Shown: one piece after another, positions 18,019 to 27,415 of the stretch
Layout: every line of letters begins with the position of its first letter
How positions within the stretch are numbered: position 1 is the stretch's first letter
Source of the DNA: Paenibacillus pinisoli
Lineage (GTDB): Bacteria > Bacillota > Bacilli > Paenibacillales > Paenibacillaceae
Direction: 5' to 3'
DNA: 64,000 nucleotides
Assembly (NCBI RefSeq): GCF_003605435.1
Contig: NZ_QXQB01000001.1
Span: 620,001-684,000 of the forward strand
Notes under the pieces: model-generated
What the model was told of the DNA's origin: nothing
The model's input: only the letters and a program-made list of their open reading frames with translations
The model's database searches: none
Made by a program: the position numbers and the translations under genes

Positions 18019-19215
18019 TCATTGTCTGCCTATAGAGTCGCTGGCGTATCCCTCGGCCATGCCGACCAGCAGCCGCGCCGAATGCAGCATCGCTCTCTCG
18101 TCGATATCGAATTTGGGATGATGATGCGAATAGATGGCGCCCGCTTCCGGATTGCCTGCTCCTACGAACATAAAAACACCCGGTTTTTGATTCAAATAAT
18201 AGGAGAAATCCTCGGCTACCGTAATGGCTTCCGCCTCTACTGCTTGCTCCGCTCCGAAGATCGGCCCCGCAACGTTGAAGAAACGTCTTGCTTCCGTCTC
18301 ATCGTTCACGACAGGCGGATATCCTATGCGCATATGATATTCGTACTTCGCCCCGTACATCTCGCAGGTATGCGTCACGAACGCCTCCAGCCGGTCATGA
18401 ATCATGAAGCGGGTCCCCTCGTCGAAGGCGCGGACCGTGCCCTTCAGCTGGCAGCGCTCCGCAATAACATTGTTAGTCGTTCCAGCCTGGAAGGAACCGA
18501 TGGTGACGACCGCCGGATGCAGCGGATTTACATTGCGGCTGACGATCGACTGCACGCCTTGCACAAGCGCCGAACCGGCTACGATTGCATCAATCGTGCC
18601 ATGCGGCAAGCCGCCATGACCGCCTTTGCCTTCAATCTCAATGACAAACTCGTCTGCCGAGCTCATAAACGGTCCGGGGCGGGTTGCCGCCTTGCCATAA
18701 GGCAGCGGTGTCCACAGATGAACACCATAAATAACATCAACGCCGTCAAGCGCTCCGTCTTTGATCATCTCGATAGCTCCGCCTGGCGTCACTTCCTCAG
18801 CCGGCTGGAACAACAGACGACGCTCTCCCGCCAATAACTCGCGATTGTGATGGTAGAAGCCCGCTACCGCAAGCATTGCCGCCGTATGCCCGTCATGTCC
18901 GCAAGCGTGCATGACGCCAGGCACCTTGGAGGCGTATTCGCACTCCTTCTCATCCTGGATCGGCAGAGCGTCAATATCCGCCCTCAGCGCGACGACGGGG
19001 CCCGGCAGCGCCCCTTTGATCGTCGCGATCAAGCCATGTCCGCCTACATTCCTTCGTACCTCGCAGCCCATCTCTTCCAGACGGCTGGCAATCCAGTGCG
19101 AGGTGTCCTTCTCCCTGAAAGATAATTCAGGATGCTGATGGAGATGCCTGCGCCAGCGGACCATGTCCGGATAACGTTCGCTCAGCCATTTCTCCGCAAT
19201 CGATTCGAGCCGCAT
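18019..19215 (-). CDS. M20-family amidohydrolase (N-acyl-amino acid / hippurate hydrolase type)
   Basis: 398 residues. The metal-ligand segments are RADIDALP, HACGHDGHTA, QPAEE and the C-terminal AEDFSYY / HHHPKFDIDE. The family removes acyl groups from N-acyl amino acids in the cytoplasm, using two metals. AGGAGG lies eight bases before the ATG. It is convergent with the nuclease gene and monocistronic. Substrate not determinable; peptide or IAA-conjugate hydrolysis are alternatives. Confidence 0.88.
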   Translation of the reverse strand: MRLESIAEKWLSERYPDMVRWRRHLHQHPELSFREKDTSHWIASRLEEMGCEVRRNVGGHGLIATIKGALPGPVVALRADIDALPIQDEKECEYASKVPGVMHACGHDGHTAAMLAVAGFYHHNRELLAGERRLLFQPAEEVTPGGAIEMIKDGALDGVDVIYGVHLWTPLPYGKAATRPGPFMSSADEFVIEIEGKGGHGGLPHGTIDAIVAGSALVQGVQSIVSRNVNPLHPAVVTIGSFQAGTTNNVIAERCQLKGTVRAFDEGTRFMIHDRLEAFVTHTCEMYGAKYEYHMRIGYPPVVNDETEARRFFNVAGPIFGAEQAVEAEAITVAEDFSYYLNQKPGVFMFVGAGNPEAGAIYSHHHPKFDIDERAMLHSARLLVGMAEGYASDSIGRQ

Positions 19216-19376
19216 ATCGCAAACCTCCTATCTATTTGCAAGATCGTCATTCCCTATTTGATATAGTGTAGCAGATGCCCGTTGCTTTGTGGAGCCTAGC
19301 CCGCATAATGGCGCATGTCCCGCTCTCCATTCTCGAAAACGTCACGAAACTTTGCCTTGACGTTAAGGAGTAAGGC

Positions 19377-19405
19377 TTGCGCTGACTGGGGAAACATACT
19401 ATCAT
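19377..19405 (+). promoter_or_regulatory. Candidate promoter for the YugN-like/ftsW pair
   Basis: TTGCGC, 17 bp, TATCAT (five of six at -10) on the plus strand, about 120 bp before the start at 19525. Confidence 0.3.
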
Positions 19406-19524
19406 GAGAAAAGAATGTACAAGAGCTTGTCCAAATAGTCCACATTTGATCACGAAGCAAGCTGGTCAGGAGACTTTTTGAACACGAACTACAACTATGT
19501 CTTGTGAATTTGGGAGGAACTGAA

Positions 19525-19869
19525 ATGATTATTGAAAACTCCGGATTGAATGGCGTACAGAGCGAACTCGGCCATCTGGACGAAGCGGCTGAGAAAGTCG
19601 GCTTTGTGCGTTGGCAATGGGAATATTATCGCGCTACATACGATTTGAAACTGACAGACCGCACTAGCGGCAGCGACTACTTCCTTCGCGTGAACACCCG
19701 CGCGGTAGAAGGCAAGCTTGAGAACCCGCATGCTGTGCTTAATATTGAAGCCGTATACATCGGCCGCTCTACGTTCCCGCACGGCATGGAATATGAATCG
19801 CCGATTCCGAAGCATATCTTGGAGACGGCTACGCAACGACTCGGGCAGTTAAAGCAACAGCTCGTATAA
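19525..19869 (+). CDS. YugN-like family protein
   Basis: 114 residues from the ATG at 19525 with GGGAGG seven bases upstream. The sequence (FVRWQWEYYRATYDLKL, YFLRVNTRAVEGKLE, YIGRSTFPHGMEYE) matches the YugN-like family of Bacillota, a small alpha/beta protein of unknown function. It is followed after 10 bp by the FtsW-like gene, so the two are probably co-transcribed. Confidence 0.85.
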   Translation: MIIENSGLNGVQSELGHLDEAAEKVGFVRWQWEYYRATYDLKLTDRTSGSDYFLRVNTRAVEGKLENPHAVLNIEAVYIGRSTFPHGMEYESPIPKHILETATQRLGQLKQQLV

Positions 19870-19879
19870 CGGGGCTCCT

Positions 19880-21040
19880 ATGAAGAAGGCCTCACAGAAC
19901 GTCAGTCGTGGAAGGCCGGACTTCCTGCTTCTCATCATGACGCTGCTGATGGTTGGCTTCGGGCTCGTCATGGTGTTTAGCGCCAGTTCCGGCGTCGCTG
20001 TCGTATCGCCCAGGTACGGCAACGACGCCTTTTATTTCACCAAGCTGCAGCTGGTTTGGGGCGTATTCGGAATATTCGTCATGTTCTTCATGATGAATCT
20101 GCGCTACCAAGTATACAAGAAAGCCTATATGCTTCTCTTTCTGCCCGTGCTGATTATGCTTCTCCTCGTTCCTTTCATCGGCGTGGAGATTAACGGCGCG
20201 AAGAGCTGGTTCGGCGTCGGGTCGCGGGGCATTCAGCCGACCGAGCCTGCGAAGCTGGCCATTATCTTGTACCTGGGCGCGCTCATTACGAAGAAAGGCG
20301 AGAAGTTCCGCGACTTCAAGACAGGCCTCCTGCCTGTTATGGTTGTCGTATGTGTCGTATGCGGACTCATTATGCTTCAGCCCGATCTGGGCTCATGCAT
20401 GATCCTGGCCGCTTGCGCTTCGATTATGATTCTCGCCGGCGGCTCCAATCTGAAGCATGTCTTCACTGCAGCGGCGATTGCCGGCCTCACCGTTACGGTT
20501 ATGGTCAGCATATCGATGGCGGTTAATCCCAAAGCCTGGCATTACCGGGTAGCGCGTTTCACTTCTTTCATGGACCCGATCTCCAATTCTCAGGATGGCG
20601 CGTTCCAGCTCATCTCCTCCTTGCAGGCCATGAGCCATGGCGGGCTGACCGGAGCAGGATTCGGGGAAAGCGTACAGAAGCTGCATTATTTGACTTATCC
20701 TTATAACGACTTTATCTTTGCGGTCATCGCAGAGGAGCTTGGATTTATCGGCAGCGCCCTCTTCCTTCTCTTCTATCTGCTGTTCCTGTGGCGGGGATTG
20801 ATCGTCGCGCTCAGATGTCCGGATCTGTACGGTACGGTAGTTGGCGTCGGCATTGTCAGCTTGTTCGCGATACAAGCCTTCATCAATATCGGCGGCGTCA
20901 CCGCTACGATACCGCTGACTGGGGTTACCTTGCCATTCATCAGTTATGGCGGCTCTTCGCTGCTTGTCTGTCTTATGTGCATGGGCGTCCTGCTCAGCAT
21001 CTCCAGAGAGTACAACCGGCCGGAGAAGGTAAAAGAATAG
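19880..21040 (+). CDS. FtsW/RodA/SpoVE-family SEDS peptidoglycan polymerase
   Basis: 386 residues with about ten membrane helices. Conserved SEDS motifs: VMVFSASSG, WFGVGSRGIQPTEPAKLA, QPDLGS and YNDFIFAVIAEELG, where Asp corresponds to the catalytic residue of the glycosyltransferase. The C-terminal LPFISYGGSS is typical of FtsW. SEDS proteins polymerise lipid II with a partner class B PBP. No PBP is adjacent, so division, elongation or sporulation role is open. The start is supported by GGGG five bases upstream. Confidence 0.88.
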   Translation: MKKASQNVSRGRPDFLLLIMTLLMVGFGLVMVFSASSGVAVVSPRYGNDAFYFTKLQLVWGVFGIFVMFFMMNLRYQVYKKAYMLLFLPVLIMLLLVPFIGVEINGAKSWFGVGSRGIQPTEPAKLAIILYLGALITKKGEKFRDFKTGLLPVMVVVCVVCGLIMLQPDLGSCMILAACASIMILAGGSNLKHVFTAAAIAGLTVTVMVSISMAVNPKAWHYRVARFTSFMDPISNSQDGAFQLISSLQAMSHGGLTGAGFGESVQKLHYLTYPYNDFIFAVIAEELGFIGSALFLLFYLLFLWRGLIVALRCPDLYGTVVGVGIVSLFAIQAFINIGGVTATIPLTGVTLPFISYGGSSLLVCLMCMGVLLSISREYNRPEKVKE

Positions 21041-21051
21041 TCCAACGCAAA

Positions 21052-21085
21052 ATACGGCACATTCCGATATCGGAATGTGCCGTAT
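21052..21085. terminator. 34-bp perfect palindrome between convergent genes
   Basis: A perfect 17+17 palindrome centred at 21068/21069. On the minus strand it is followed by TTTTGCG, so it can terminate the Asp23-family gene; on the plus strand the following bases are not T-rich. It lies between the ends of the ftsW-like gene and the leftward gene. Confidence 0.6.
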
Positions 21086-21098
21086 GTCGTATGATCGG

Positions 21099-21479
21099 TT
21101 ATTTCAAGCGTTGTTGCTGTTCTTCCGGCTCTTCTTCCTTGAACGCAACGCCTTCTACCTTCACATTCACTTCCACAACTTGCAGGCCAGTCATATTCTC
21201 CACCGACTCGCGCACGTTCAGCTGCAGCTGACGGCATACCTCTTGAATCGGAATGCCATAATGAACGATGATGCGCAGATCAATGGCTGCTTCCAATTGA
21301 CCTACCTCGACCGATACGCCCTTTTGCACGTTCTTGCCGCTCAGTCGCTTGGCAAGCCCTTCAGATATACCGCCAGACATCGCCGCAATGCCTGGCGTCT
21401 CGAGTGCTGCAAGTCCCGCTATCGTAGCTACTACATCGTCAGAAATACGGATTAATCCAGTTTGAAGGTTCTCGGTCAT
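21099..21479 (-). CDS. Asp23/Gls24 family envelope stress protein
   Basis: 126 residues from the ATG at 21479 with AGGAG eight bases upstream (a GTG at 21488 is too close to it). ISDDVVATIAGLAALETPGIAAMSGG and VVEVNVKVEGV are family hallmarks. Relatives include alkaline shock protein 23 and B. subtilis YloU/YqhY; they are linked to cell-envelope stress and lipid metabolism. A sigma-A-like promoter lies at 21512-21540. The Glu/Gln-rich end (KEEEPEEQQQRLK) is variable in the family. Confidence 0.9.
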   Translation of the reverse strand: MTENLQTGLIRISDDVVATIAGLAALETPGIAAMSGGISEGLAKRLSGKNVQKGVSVEVGQLEAAIDLRIIVHYGIPIQEVCRQLQLNVRESVENMTGLQVVEVNVKVEGVAFKEEEPEEQQQRLK

Positions 21480-21511
21480 GTCATCCACTCCTCAATTTGC
21501 CATATATGTTC

Positions 21512-21540
21512 ATTGTAATAGAACAGACGACATGAAGCAA
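21512..21540 (-). promoter_or_regulatory. Promoter of the Asp23-family gene
   Basis: TTGCTT, 17 bp, TACAAT on the minus strand, 33 bp before the start codon. Confidence 0.5.
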
Positions 21541-21585
21541 GGATTGCTCCCATAATCTGCGTTAGGACTAACGGCATAGGCGGAC

Positions 21586-21616
21586 ATAAAAAAGGCAGCC
21601 CTTGTATGAGGCTACC
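21586..21616 (-). terminator. Terminator of ylaN
   Basis: GGTAGCC (21610-21616) pairs with GGCTGCC (21594-21600), with one G-T wobble, and is followed by TTTTTT. The ylaN stop codon is part of the stem. Confidence 0.75.
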
Positions 21617-21905
21617 CCTTCGCTTTGCGGTCCAAAGCTTCATATAATACAGCCAAATTGCGTTCCAGCCGGCTGACAATATCCTTGCCTGCCGGTTCAG
21701 TGATCAAGCCCGCCCGAATGGCGAAATCAACCTCTTTGGAAAAACCGTATATTTGTGTATCCAAGACCTCTTCATACAACGGACATTGACGAGTAGTCAG
21801 GTTCTCCATCTGTACTTCGATCAGCTTCTCTATCTTACTCGCGTCCTCCTGAAGAAGACGAAGCGCTCGTTCATGCATGAGATCCGTAACTTCCGGTGCA
21901 GACAT
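21612..21905 (-). CDS. ylaN: YlaN family protein (DUF1507)
   Basis: 97 residues from the ATG at 21905, which has AGGAGGGG six bases upstream; the frame remains open to 22034 but without an RBS. The sequence ([52 protein letters not shown], by segments) is the helical YlaN family. YlaN is essential in B. subtilis under iron limitation and has been linked to iron sensing and Fur. Single gene with its own terminator. Confidence 0.9.
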   Translation of the reverse strand: MSAPEVTDLMHERALRLLQEDASKIEKLIEVQMENLTTRQCPLYEEVLDTQIYGFSKEVDFAIRAGLITEPAGKDIVSRLERNLAVLYEALDRKAKG

Positions 21906-22044
21906 TCTTCTCCCCTCCTGTGCGCGCAGCCTGTCAAACTCTATACCCTTTATATTAGACGAAAAGCAGGGAATACACAAGGACAAAACAGAAAAGCGCC
22001 TCTTCCAAATGAAAGAGACGCCGTTCATATCCATACCTTGACAA

Positions 22045-22287
22045 TTATTCGCTGATTACCGTTACGTTCAGGTTATGCTTGGCGAACACTTCCGCCATTG
22101 CCTTCTTCGCTTCTTCAGCGTCAGGACCGTGTACATGCAATTCGTAGGAGTGGCCTCCCACCAATGTCGTGAACAGCCCAAGGATGCTCTTTACATCGAT
22201 ATATTTGCTGTCGGCTTGCAGTACGATGGAAGAAGTGAATTGGCTAGCCGCCTGAGAAATTTCTACAATTGCTGCGTTATTGGACAT
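22045..22287 (-). CDS. HPr-like protein lacking the phospho-histidine
   Basis: 80 residues from the ATG at 22287 with GGAGGG seven bases upstream. It aligns with HPr across VLQADSKY and [11 protein letters not shown], so it keeps the region of regulatory Ser46 (KSI-G). The active-site segment GIHARPA of HPr is AASQFTS here: His15 is replaced by Ser and Arg17 by Phe, and the following loop is shorter. It therefore cannot be a PTS phosphocarrier in the usual way. A Crh-like regulatory role is possible. Single gene on the minus strand, facing no partner. Confidence 0.75.
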   Translation of the reverse strand: MSNNAAIVEISQAASQFTSSIVLQADSKYIDVKSILGLFTTLVGGHSYELHVHGPDAEEAKKAMAEVFAKHNLNVTVISE

Positions 22288-22389
22288 GGGGAATCCCTCC
22301 ATATGATTAGTAAAGCTTTCCTGTCACCATGATACCCCGAAACCTTACATCCTTCAAGAGGTTTGGCGAAAAAAACGCAGTCTATTCCA

Positions 22390-23505
22390 TTATTTCAAGC
22401 CTTCTGGATTCAAACCCTCAAGCTCAGGGAGCACAAAGATGCCGTCTTTGCGGATCAGCACGTCGTCAAAATAAATTTCGCCGCCGCCGTATTCCGGACG
22501 CTGGATGAGCACCAAATCCCAATGGACCGAGGAACGGTTGCCGTTGTCGGTATCCTCATAAGCCTGGCCAGGCGTAAAGTGGAGGCTTCCTGCAATCTTC
22601 TCATCGAACAGAATGTCGTTCATCGGATGCAGAATGTAAGGATTGAAGCCGATGGCGAACTCGCCGATATAACGCGCGCCTTCGTCCATATCCAGAATCT
22701 CGTTCAGACGCGCGTTGTCGTTGCTCTCCGCTTTAACGATCTTGCCGTTCTCGAATGTGAAAGAAACGTTCTGGAACGTTGTGCCGGAATATACGCTAGG
22801 CGCATTGTACGTAATCGTGCCGTTCACGGAATCGCGCACAGGCGCGGAGAACACTTCGCCGTCCGGAATGTTGCGGTGGCCGCAGCACTTCTTCGAGCCG
22901 ATGCCTTTGATCGAGAAGGCAATATCTGTTCCCGGCGATACGATGCGTACTTTGTCTGTGCGATCCATAAGCGCCTTTAGCGGATCCATGGCCTTCTCCA
23001 TTTTGCTGTAATCCAAGTTGCATACGTCGAAGTAAAAATCCTCGAACGCTTCCGTGCTCATGTTGGCGAGCTGAGCCATCGATGGAGTCGGATAGCGCAG
23101 AATAACCCATCTTGTTTTTTTCACGCGTTGTTCCATATGTACAGGGTTGCGGTACACCTTCTCGTACAGGCGCATCTTCTCATCCGGCACATCCGCCAGA
23201 TCGTTCACGTTGTCGCCGGAGCGCACCGCGATGTAGGCCTGCATATTCTTCATCCGTTCCAGATCCAGCTTCGCCCACAGCTCAATCTGCTCCTGCGTCG
23301 CATGCATCAGCATCGTGCGGAGCACAGAGCGGTTGCTCATCTCCAGGAACGGTCTGCCGCCGCGGGCAGCAACTTCTTCAATCAAGCATTTGGCAAGCTC
23401 GCTCTCCGATCCGATCATATCAATCAGCACGTTCTCTCCTGGCTGAACGTCTACCGAATATTGCACCAAATTTTGAGCCAGCTTTTTTAATCTTGGGTCG
23501 CGCAT
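22390..23505 (-). CDS. M29-family metalloaminopeptidase (AmpS-type)
   Basis: 371 residues starting MRDPRLKKLAQNLVQYSV, the family start; AAGGAG is 13 bases upstream, somewhat far, and an in-frame ATG at 23532 lacks an RBS. Metal ligands are expected in ARYIGEFAIGFN, SLHFTPGQAYED and SSVHWDLV. M29 enzymes remove N-terminal residues from peptides in the cytoplasm using Co2+ or Zn2+. Full-length, no oddity. Confidence 0.92.
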   Translation of the reverse strand: MRDPRLKKLAQNLVQYSVDVQPGENVLIDMIGSESELAKCLIEEVAARGGRPFLEMSNRSVLRTMLMHATQEQIELWAKLDLERMKNMQAYIAVRSGDNVNDLADVPDEKMRLYEKVYRNPVHMEQRVKKTRWVILRYPTPSMAQLANMSTEAFEDFYFDVCNLDYSKMEKAMDPLKALMDRTDKVRIVSPGTDIAFSIKGIGSKKCCGHRNIPDGEVFSAPVRDSVNGTITYNAPSVYSGTTFQNVSFTFENGKIVKAESNDNARLNEILDMDEGARYIGEFAIGFNPYILHPMNDILFDEKIAGSLHFTPGQAYEDTDNGNRSSVHWDLVLIQRPEYGGGEIYFDDVLIRKDGIFVLPELEGLNPEGLK

Positions 23506-23600
23506 AAGGTTCGATCTACTCCTTTTTGTCATGATGCTTTGTCTAGAAAAATAAACCTTTGACTCCCATTATCGTACCATGATTGACCCTTTCGCGCACT

Positions 23601-24320
23601 TTAGTCCGTTCTCGCGGCAGTGCCGTCAAATGCCTGAAAACGGACGGAGGTATGCCGGTTTTCCTTCATCCCGCGTCCGTTCCGTTCATAGTCAAAAGTT
23701 GTATTCTCCTCCATCTTGAGCGGAAGCATTCTTTGCTTGTCGACCGTAATCTCATATTCCGTATGCACCTGCAGCGTTCGAAGCATGGCATCCAGTTCTT
23801 GCTTCGCTTTCTCAGCGGCTTCCTTGCGCTTTAATCCGGCGCCGCTGCTCTCGATGATCACCTCGCCCGTCACCTTCTCCAGCTCTTGCTTAAGCATGCC
23901 TGTCCAGCGGTCTTTGGCCGCAGCCCGCTTCTCCACGGCACGCAGCACCAGCGTGTCCGTTCCGTTCTCGTCCCGTACGCCGTTTTCAACAATCTCTACC
24001 GACTCATGGGACCGGTTGAGCGCATCCAGCACTTCGACCGGATTCCAGTACAGCGGGTCTTGTTTATCTGATTGAATGGTCAATTGATGATGGTTAACCA
24101 CCTTGCCTTCAAACGTCTGCGGCTTGAACATGACGCCTTCCGCCATTCCCATGCTCGTCGATCCGCTGAATGCATATTGATCCATGGCAGCCAGACCGGC
24201 ATAGGACAAGCTAAGCCACTCTTCCGGTGTCCGGTTCGACTGCGCGCCGGAGCATCCGGCAAGACCTGCCGCGAGCAGCAGCGCAGCGAATAGGGACATT
24301 ATAATGCGACGCCAGTACAT
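23601..24320 (-). CDS. Hypothetical lipoprotein
   Basis: 239 residues. Lipoprotein signal peptide with lipobox LAGC (Cys23), then a soluble extracellular part with charged helical stretch KRKEAAEKAKQELDAMLRTL (about 160-180). AGGAGG lies seven bases before the ATG. The layout (lipobox, sequence QYAFSGSTSMGM early on, mixed beta/alpha) recalls LolA-like or DUF lipoproteins that bind hydrophobic ligands, but I cannot assign a family. Confidence 0.8.
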   Translation of the reverse strand: MYWRRIIMSLFAALLLAAGLAGCSGAQSNRTPEEWLSLSYAGLAAMDQYAFSGSTSMGMAEGVMFKPQTFEGKVVNHHQLTIQSDKQDPLYWNPVEVLDALNRSHESVEIVENGVRDENGTDTLVLRAVEKRAAAKDRWTGMLKQELEKVTGEVIIESSGAGLKRKEAAEKAKQELDAMLRTLQVHTEYEITVDKQRMLPLKMEENTTFDYERNGRGMKENRHTSVRFQAFDGTAARTD

Positions 24321-24490
24321 TTCATCTCCTCCTGTCTCATTTAGGCCTTATCGCCCTCAAGCGATACCTGCCTCTCTCTGCCACTAGCGTCTCTTATTCC
24401 CGCTTGGATTATTCCAAAAAACCGGCACTGCCTTACAAAGAGTTCCTGGTATATAACGCAAAAAGCCATAAGGAAAACCGGGGCGGGCAT

Positions 24491-24521
24491 AAGAAAAAGC
24501 GCCCTCCGCAGAAGGCGCTTT
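24491..24521 (-). terminator. Terminator of the diguanylate cyclase gene
   Basis: AAAGCGCC (24514-24521 on the minus strand) pairs with GGCGCTTT (24496-24503); TTCTT follows. It lies 14 bp after the stop. Confidence 0.85.
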
Positions 24522-24534
24522 CGAGAATAACCTG

Positions 24535-26430
24535 CTATTCGCCGACGATAATACAGTTCCGGCCTTTGTTCTTGGCTTCGTACAGCGCCATGTCCGCCCG
24601 GTAAAACAACGATTCTACGCTGATTTTCTCATTGTCGAACGTCCACTCCGATACGCCGCATGAGACGGTTACGGTAGGGTCGGTCTCTTCCGCTACCTGT
24701 TTGCGGATCCGCTCGGCAATGCGAAGCGCCTGCTCTGTCCGAATGCCTGGCAGATAGACGGCCAGCTCCTCTCCGCCCCATCTCGCGGCAATATCGCCTT
24801 GTCTGATCGCTGAGGAGATGATGCTGCTCACTTGCACCAGAATGCGGTCGCCTACCTGATGTCCGTACGTATCGTTGATCCGCTTGAAGTAATCGATATC
24901 AACCAGAATAAGCGACCCGAAAGGGTCCTTCCGCTGCCGGCTCTGGATTTGCTCGTTCAAGTAGTGGCGGGCATGCAGTCCGGTCAGGGTGTCGGTAATG
25001 ACCATTCGGCGCACTTCCGCGTGCAAGGAAGCGTTCGCAACTGCAAGCCCGATATGCGTACTCATGACTTGCAGAAGCTTGTAATTGTCGTACGAAAAGA
25101 AATTGGCAATCTTATGAGTTACCAGTATTACGCCAACCACTTCGCCATCGACAAAGATCGGCGCGGCGATCAGGGAGCGCGAGCCCGTATTGTCCATCAG
25201 CTTGGACGTTACAACGCGCGTATTCCAATAGTCCGATATAATAAGCGGTTCCTTCGTCCGATAGATCATCCCGCAAAATCCGTATTCCGGTGAAAAATGC
25301 TCGCTCGCCATCGCCGGGATGTTGCTGGACTTGACCACAAACTCGTTGCTGATCTTATCGAGCTGAAGCACGCAGCAATAATCCGCATCGAAGATCGTCA
25401 GAAGCTCGCTTGTCGCGAATTGAAAAATTTCCTTCAATCGCAGCGATTGATTCAGCCTCTTCGTCATCTCATTGATCAGCCGCAATTCATTAATAAGAAG
25501 GTTAGACTGCTCGTACAGCTTCGCATTCTCGAAAGCGGAGCCCGCCGTATCCGCCAGCAGCAGGAATGCCGGCATATCCGATTCATCCCACTTGCCCCGG
25601 GAAAGCGTCATGCACAACACGCCGTAAGCCGCCTGCTTCCCTGTCATCGGAACCGCAAGCCGCATCGTGCCGTCGCGTTCATGCTCCATAGCCGGCTTGC
25701 TCTCCAGAAACGCCTGGGCGACGATGTCATGAGCCGTATTCTTGAATGCCAATGGTTTTATTCGGGGGTCTCCGTCGACATAATCCTGGGAGAGATAGAG
25801 ATGGATCTCAGAGTTCGGGTACAGCGATTCCAGGCTTGCCAGCATCTCCGCCAGGACGGAGGAGACGTCAATCTGATCGTACAGCCGCTTGGCAGCTAAG
25901 AACAGCGCATCGCGATGGTTCGCTTCGCGGTCCTTCCGGCGCTGCTGCTCAATCAGATCCTTTACGTACAGCTGCTCGAATACATGGTAGAAACAGCTTC
26001 TTAGATGAAGCGCGGCGGATTGCAGCTCTGCCGTATAGGAAGCGTCCGGAGCGCCTGTATGCGTATAGAGCATGACCGCAAATACAGCTTGGTCCGAACG
26101 CCGATGCAGCGGTATGGCGATCGAATGGCTGCCGTCAGCGCTGGCCTTGCTGGTCGCGCCTTCCCGGAACGCCTCCGGCACTGCTATACTGGCCAGCAAA
26201 TCTCGCTCCGGCGCAACCGGTTGATCGGTAGGGTCAGTGAAGCCGTGGCACAGGACATCTCTTGAATAAATCCCGAATTGCCCCATACGCAAAGAAACCA
26301 GCCCCAAAGCCTCCTGTTTCCATCGAAAAAAACACTCTTCGAACAGAGACGGGAGATAAGGCTCGTCCGCATCATGGATATCTTCATTGGCAAACCAAAT
26401 GGGAAGTTCCGCCTTTCTTTCATTAACCAT
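24535..26430 (-). CDS. GAF-GGDEF diguanylate cyclase (DgcP/YtrP-like)
   Basis: 631 residues from the ATG at 26430 (AGGTG and GAAAGGG upstream; a TTG at 26460 is less likely). Two or more GAF-like sensor regions (about 30-330 and 325-460, the second with FDADYCCVLQLD and GSRSLIAAPIFVDGEVVGV) precede a GGDEF domain. The active loop reads RWGGEEL (about 550) and an inhibitory RxxD site (RQGD) lies just before it, so c-di-GMP synthesis with product inhibition is expected. No EAL domain. The neighbouring rpsD matches the B. subtilis ytrP (dgcP) context. Confidence 0.9.
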   Translation of the reverse strand: MVNERKAELPIWFANEDIHDADEPYLPSLFEECFFRWKQEALGLVSLRMGQFGIYSRDVLCHGFTDPTDQPVAPERDLLASIAVPEAFREGATSKASADGSHSIAIPLHRRSDQAVFAVMLYTHTGAPDASYTAELQSAALHLRSCFYHVFEQLYVKDLIEQQRRKDREANHRDALFLAAKRLYDQIDVSSVLAEMLASLESLYPNSEIHLYLSQDYVDGDPRIKPLAFKNTAHDIVAQAFLESKPAMEHERDGTMRLAVPMTGKQAAYGVLCMTLSRGKWDESDMPAFLLLADTAGSAFENAKLYEQSNLLINELRLINEMTKRLNQSLRLKEIFQFATSELLTIFDADYCCVLQLDKISNEFVVKSSNIPAMASEHFSPEYGFCGMIYRTKEPLIISDYWNTRVVTSKLMDNTGSRSLIAAPIFVDGEVVGVILVTHKIANFFSYDNYKLLQVMSTHIGLAVANASLHAEVRRMVITDTLTGLHARHYLNEQIQSRQRKDPFGSLILVDIDYFKRINDTYGHQVGDRILVQVSSIISSAIRQGDIAARWGGEELAVYLPGIRTEQALRIAERIRKQVAEETDPTVTVSCGVSEWTFDNEKISVESLFYRADMALYEAKNKGRNCIIVGE

Positions 26431-26589
26431 GCAGCACCTAACCCTTTCCCGTGTATGCAAGGGACAGCTCTCTCATTTTATATTATCATACTTCACTTTT
26501 AAGAATTTTGCACTAGCGTTCCCAAAATTTATAGGACTTTAGACGCTTTTATCTAATTTCGCGGCTGAATGGCGGCAGCAGGATCAATC

Positions 26590-26617
26590 TTGACTTTTCG
26601 CTCCAAATTCATATAAT
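26590..26617 (+). promoter_or_regulatory. Sigma-A promoter of rpsD
   Basis: TTGACT, 16 bp, TATAAT, a near-consensus promoter. It leaves a leader of about 165 nt before rpsD. Confidence 0.8.
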
Positions 26618-26624
26618 ATTAATT

Positions 26625-26790
26625 GTTGATAACATGGGCGTACGGTTTTGTGTCACCCTCAGGACATTCGTTCACTGACAAGCCAGCGGCTGAAGTGCTT
26701 GACAGGGATGGCTACCATCCATAGAACGTTTATCCGCGCAACACAACCCCATTCTCAAAATTACATTTGATGAAGGAGTTAACACGACAC
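26625..26790 (+). ncRNA. Structured 5' leader of rpsD (candidate S4 autoregulatory element)
   Basis: The leader contains a hairpin GGATGG-CTA-CCATCC (26706-26720), a hairpin around AGCC/GGCT near 26681, and a long-range helix TTGTGT (26648-26653) with ACACAA (26741-26746) that would enclose them. The RBS follows outside the helix. In B. subtilis ribosomal protein S4 represses its own mRNA through such a leader, so the same role is inferred. Confidence 0.5.
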
Positions 26791-27390
26791 ATGGCACGTT
26801 ATACAGGACCTAAATTTAAACTAAGCCGCCGCCTGGGCATCTCCCTTAGCGGAACTGGCAAAGACTTGAAACGCCCTTTCCCTCCGGGACAGCACGGCCC
26901 TAACCAACGCAGAAAGATGAGCGGCTACGGCGTTCAATTGCAAGAAAAACAAAAGCTTCGCCACATGTACGGTTTGAACGAGAAGCAATTCCGCAACCTG
27001 TACGACAAAGCGGCTAAGCAAAAAGGTAAAGCAGGCGAAAACTTCATGGCTTTGCTTGAAAGCCGCCTGGACAACCTGGTTTACCGTCTGGCATTCGCGA
27101 ACTCCCGCGCTGGCGCTCGTCAGCTGGTAGCTCACGGCCACGTGACTGTAAACGGCAAGAAAGTCGACATCGCTTCCTACACGGTTGCTGTTGGCGACGT
27201 AATCGGCCTGCGCGAGCGCAGCCGCGGCCAGAAATCCATCAAGGAAGCTCTGGAAGGCCGTCATCACCTTCCGAACTACCTGGAGTTCAACGAGCAAGCA
27301 ATGGAAGGCAAGTACATCCGCCTGCCAGAGCGCGCTGAGCTGAGCCAGGAGATCGACGAGAAACAAATCGTCGAGTTCTACAGCCGTTAA
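26791..27390 (+). CDS. rpsD: Ribosomal protein S4 (uS4)
   Basis: 199 residues beginning [19 protein letters not shown]; the frame is open to 26767 but the family start is the ATG at 26791, with AAGGAG twelve bases upstream. The S4 RNA-binding domain lies at about 90-155 ([32 protein letters not shown]). S4 binds 16S rRNA early in 30S assembly and is the likely regulator of its own leader. Single gene followed by a strong terminator; it marks the left edge of the phage-derived region. Confidence 0.97.
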   Translation: MARYTGPKFKLSRRLGISLSGTGKDLKRPFPPGQHGPNQRRKMSGYGVQLQEKQKLRHMYGLNEKQFRNLYDKAAKQKGKAGENFMALLESRLDNLVYRLAFANSRAGARQLVAHGHVTVNGKKVDIASYTVAVGDVIGLRERSRGQKSIKEALEGRHHLPNYLEFNEQAMEGKYIRLPERAELSQEIDEKQIVEFYSR

Positions 27391-27415
27391 TAGCTGTTAA
27401 TCGCAAACTGACTTT

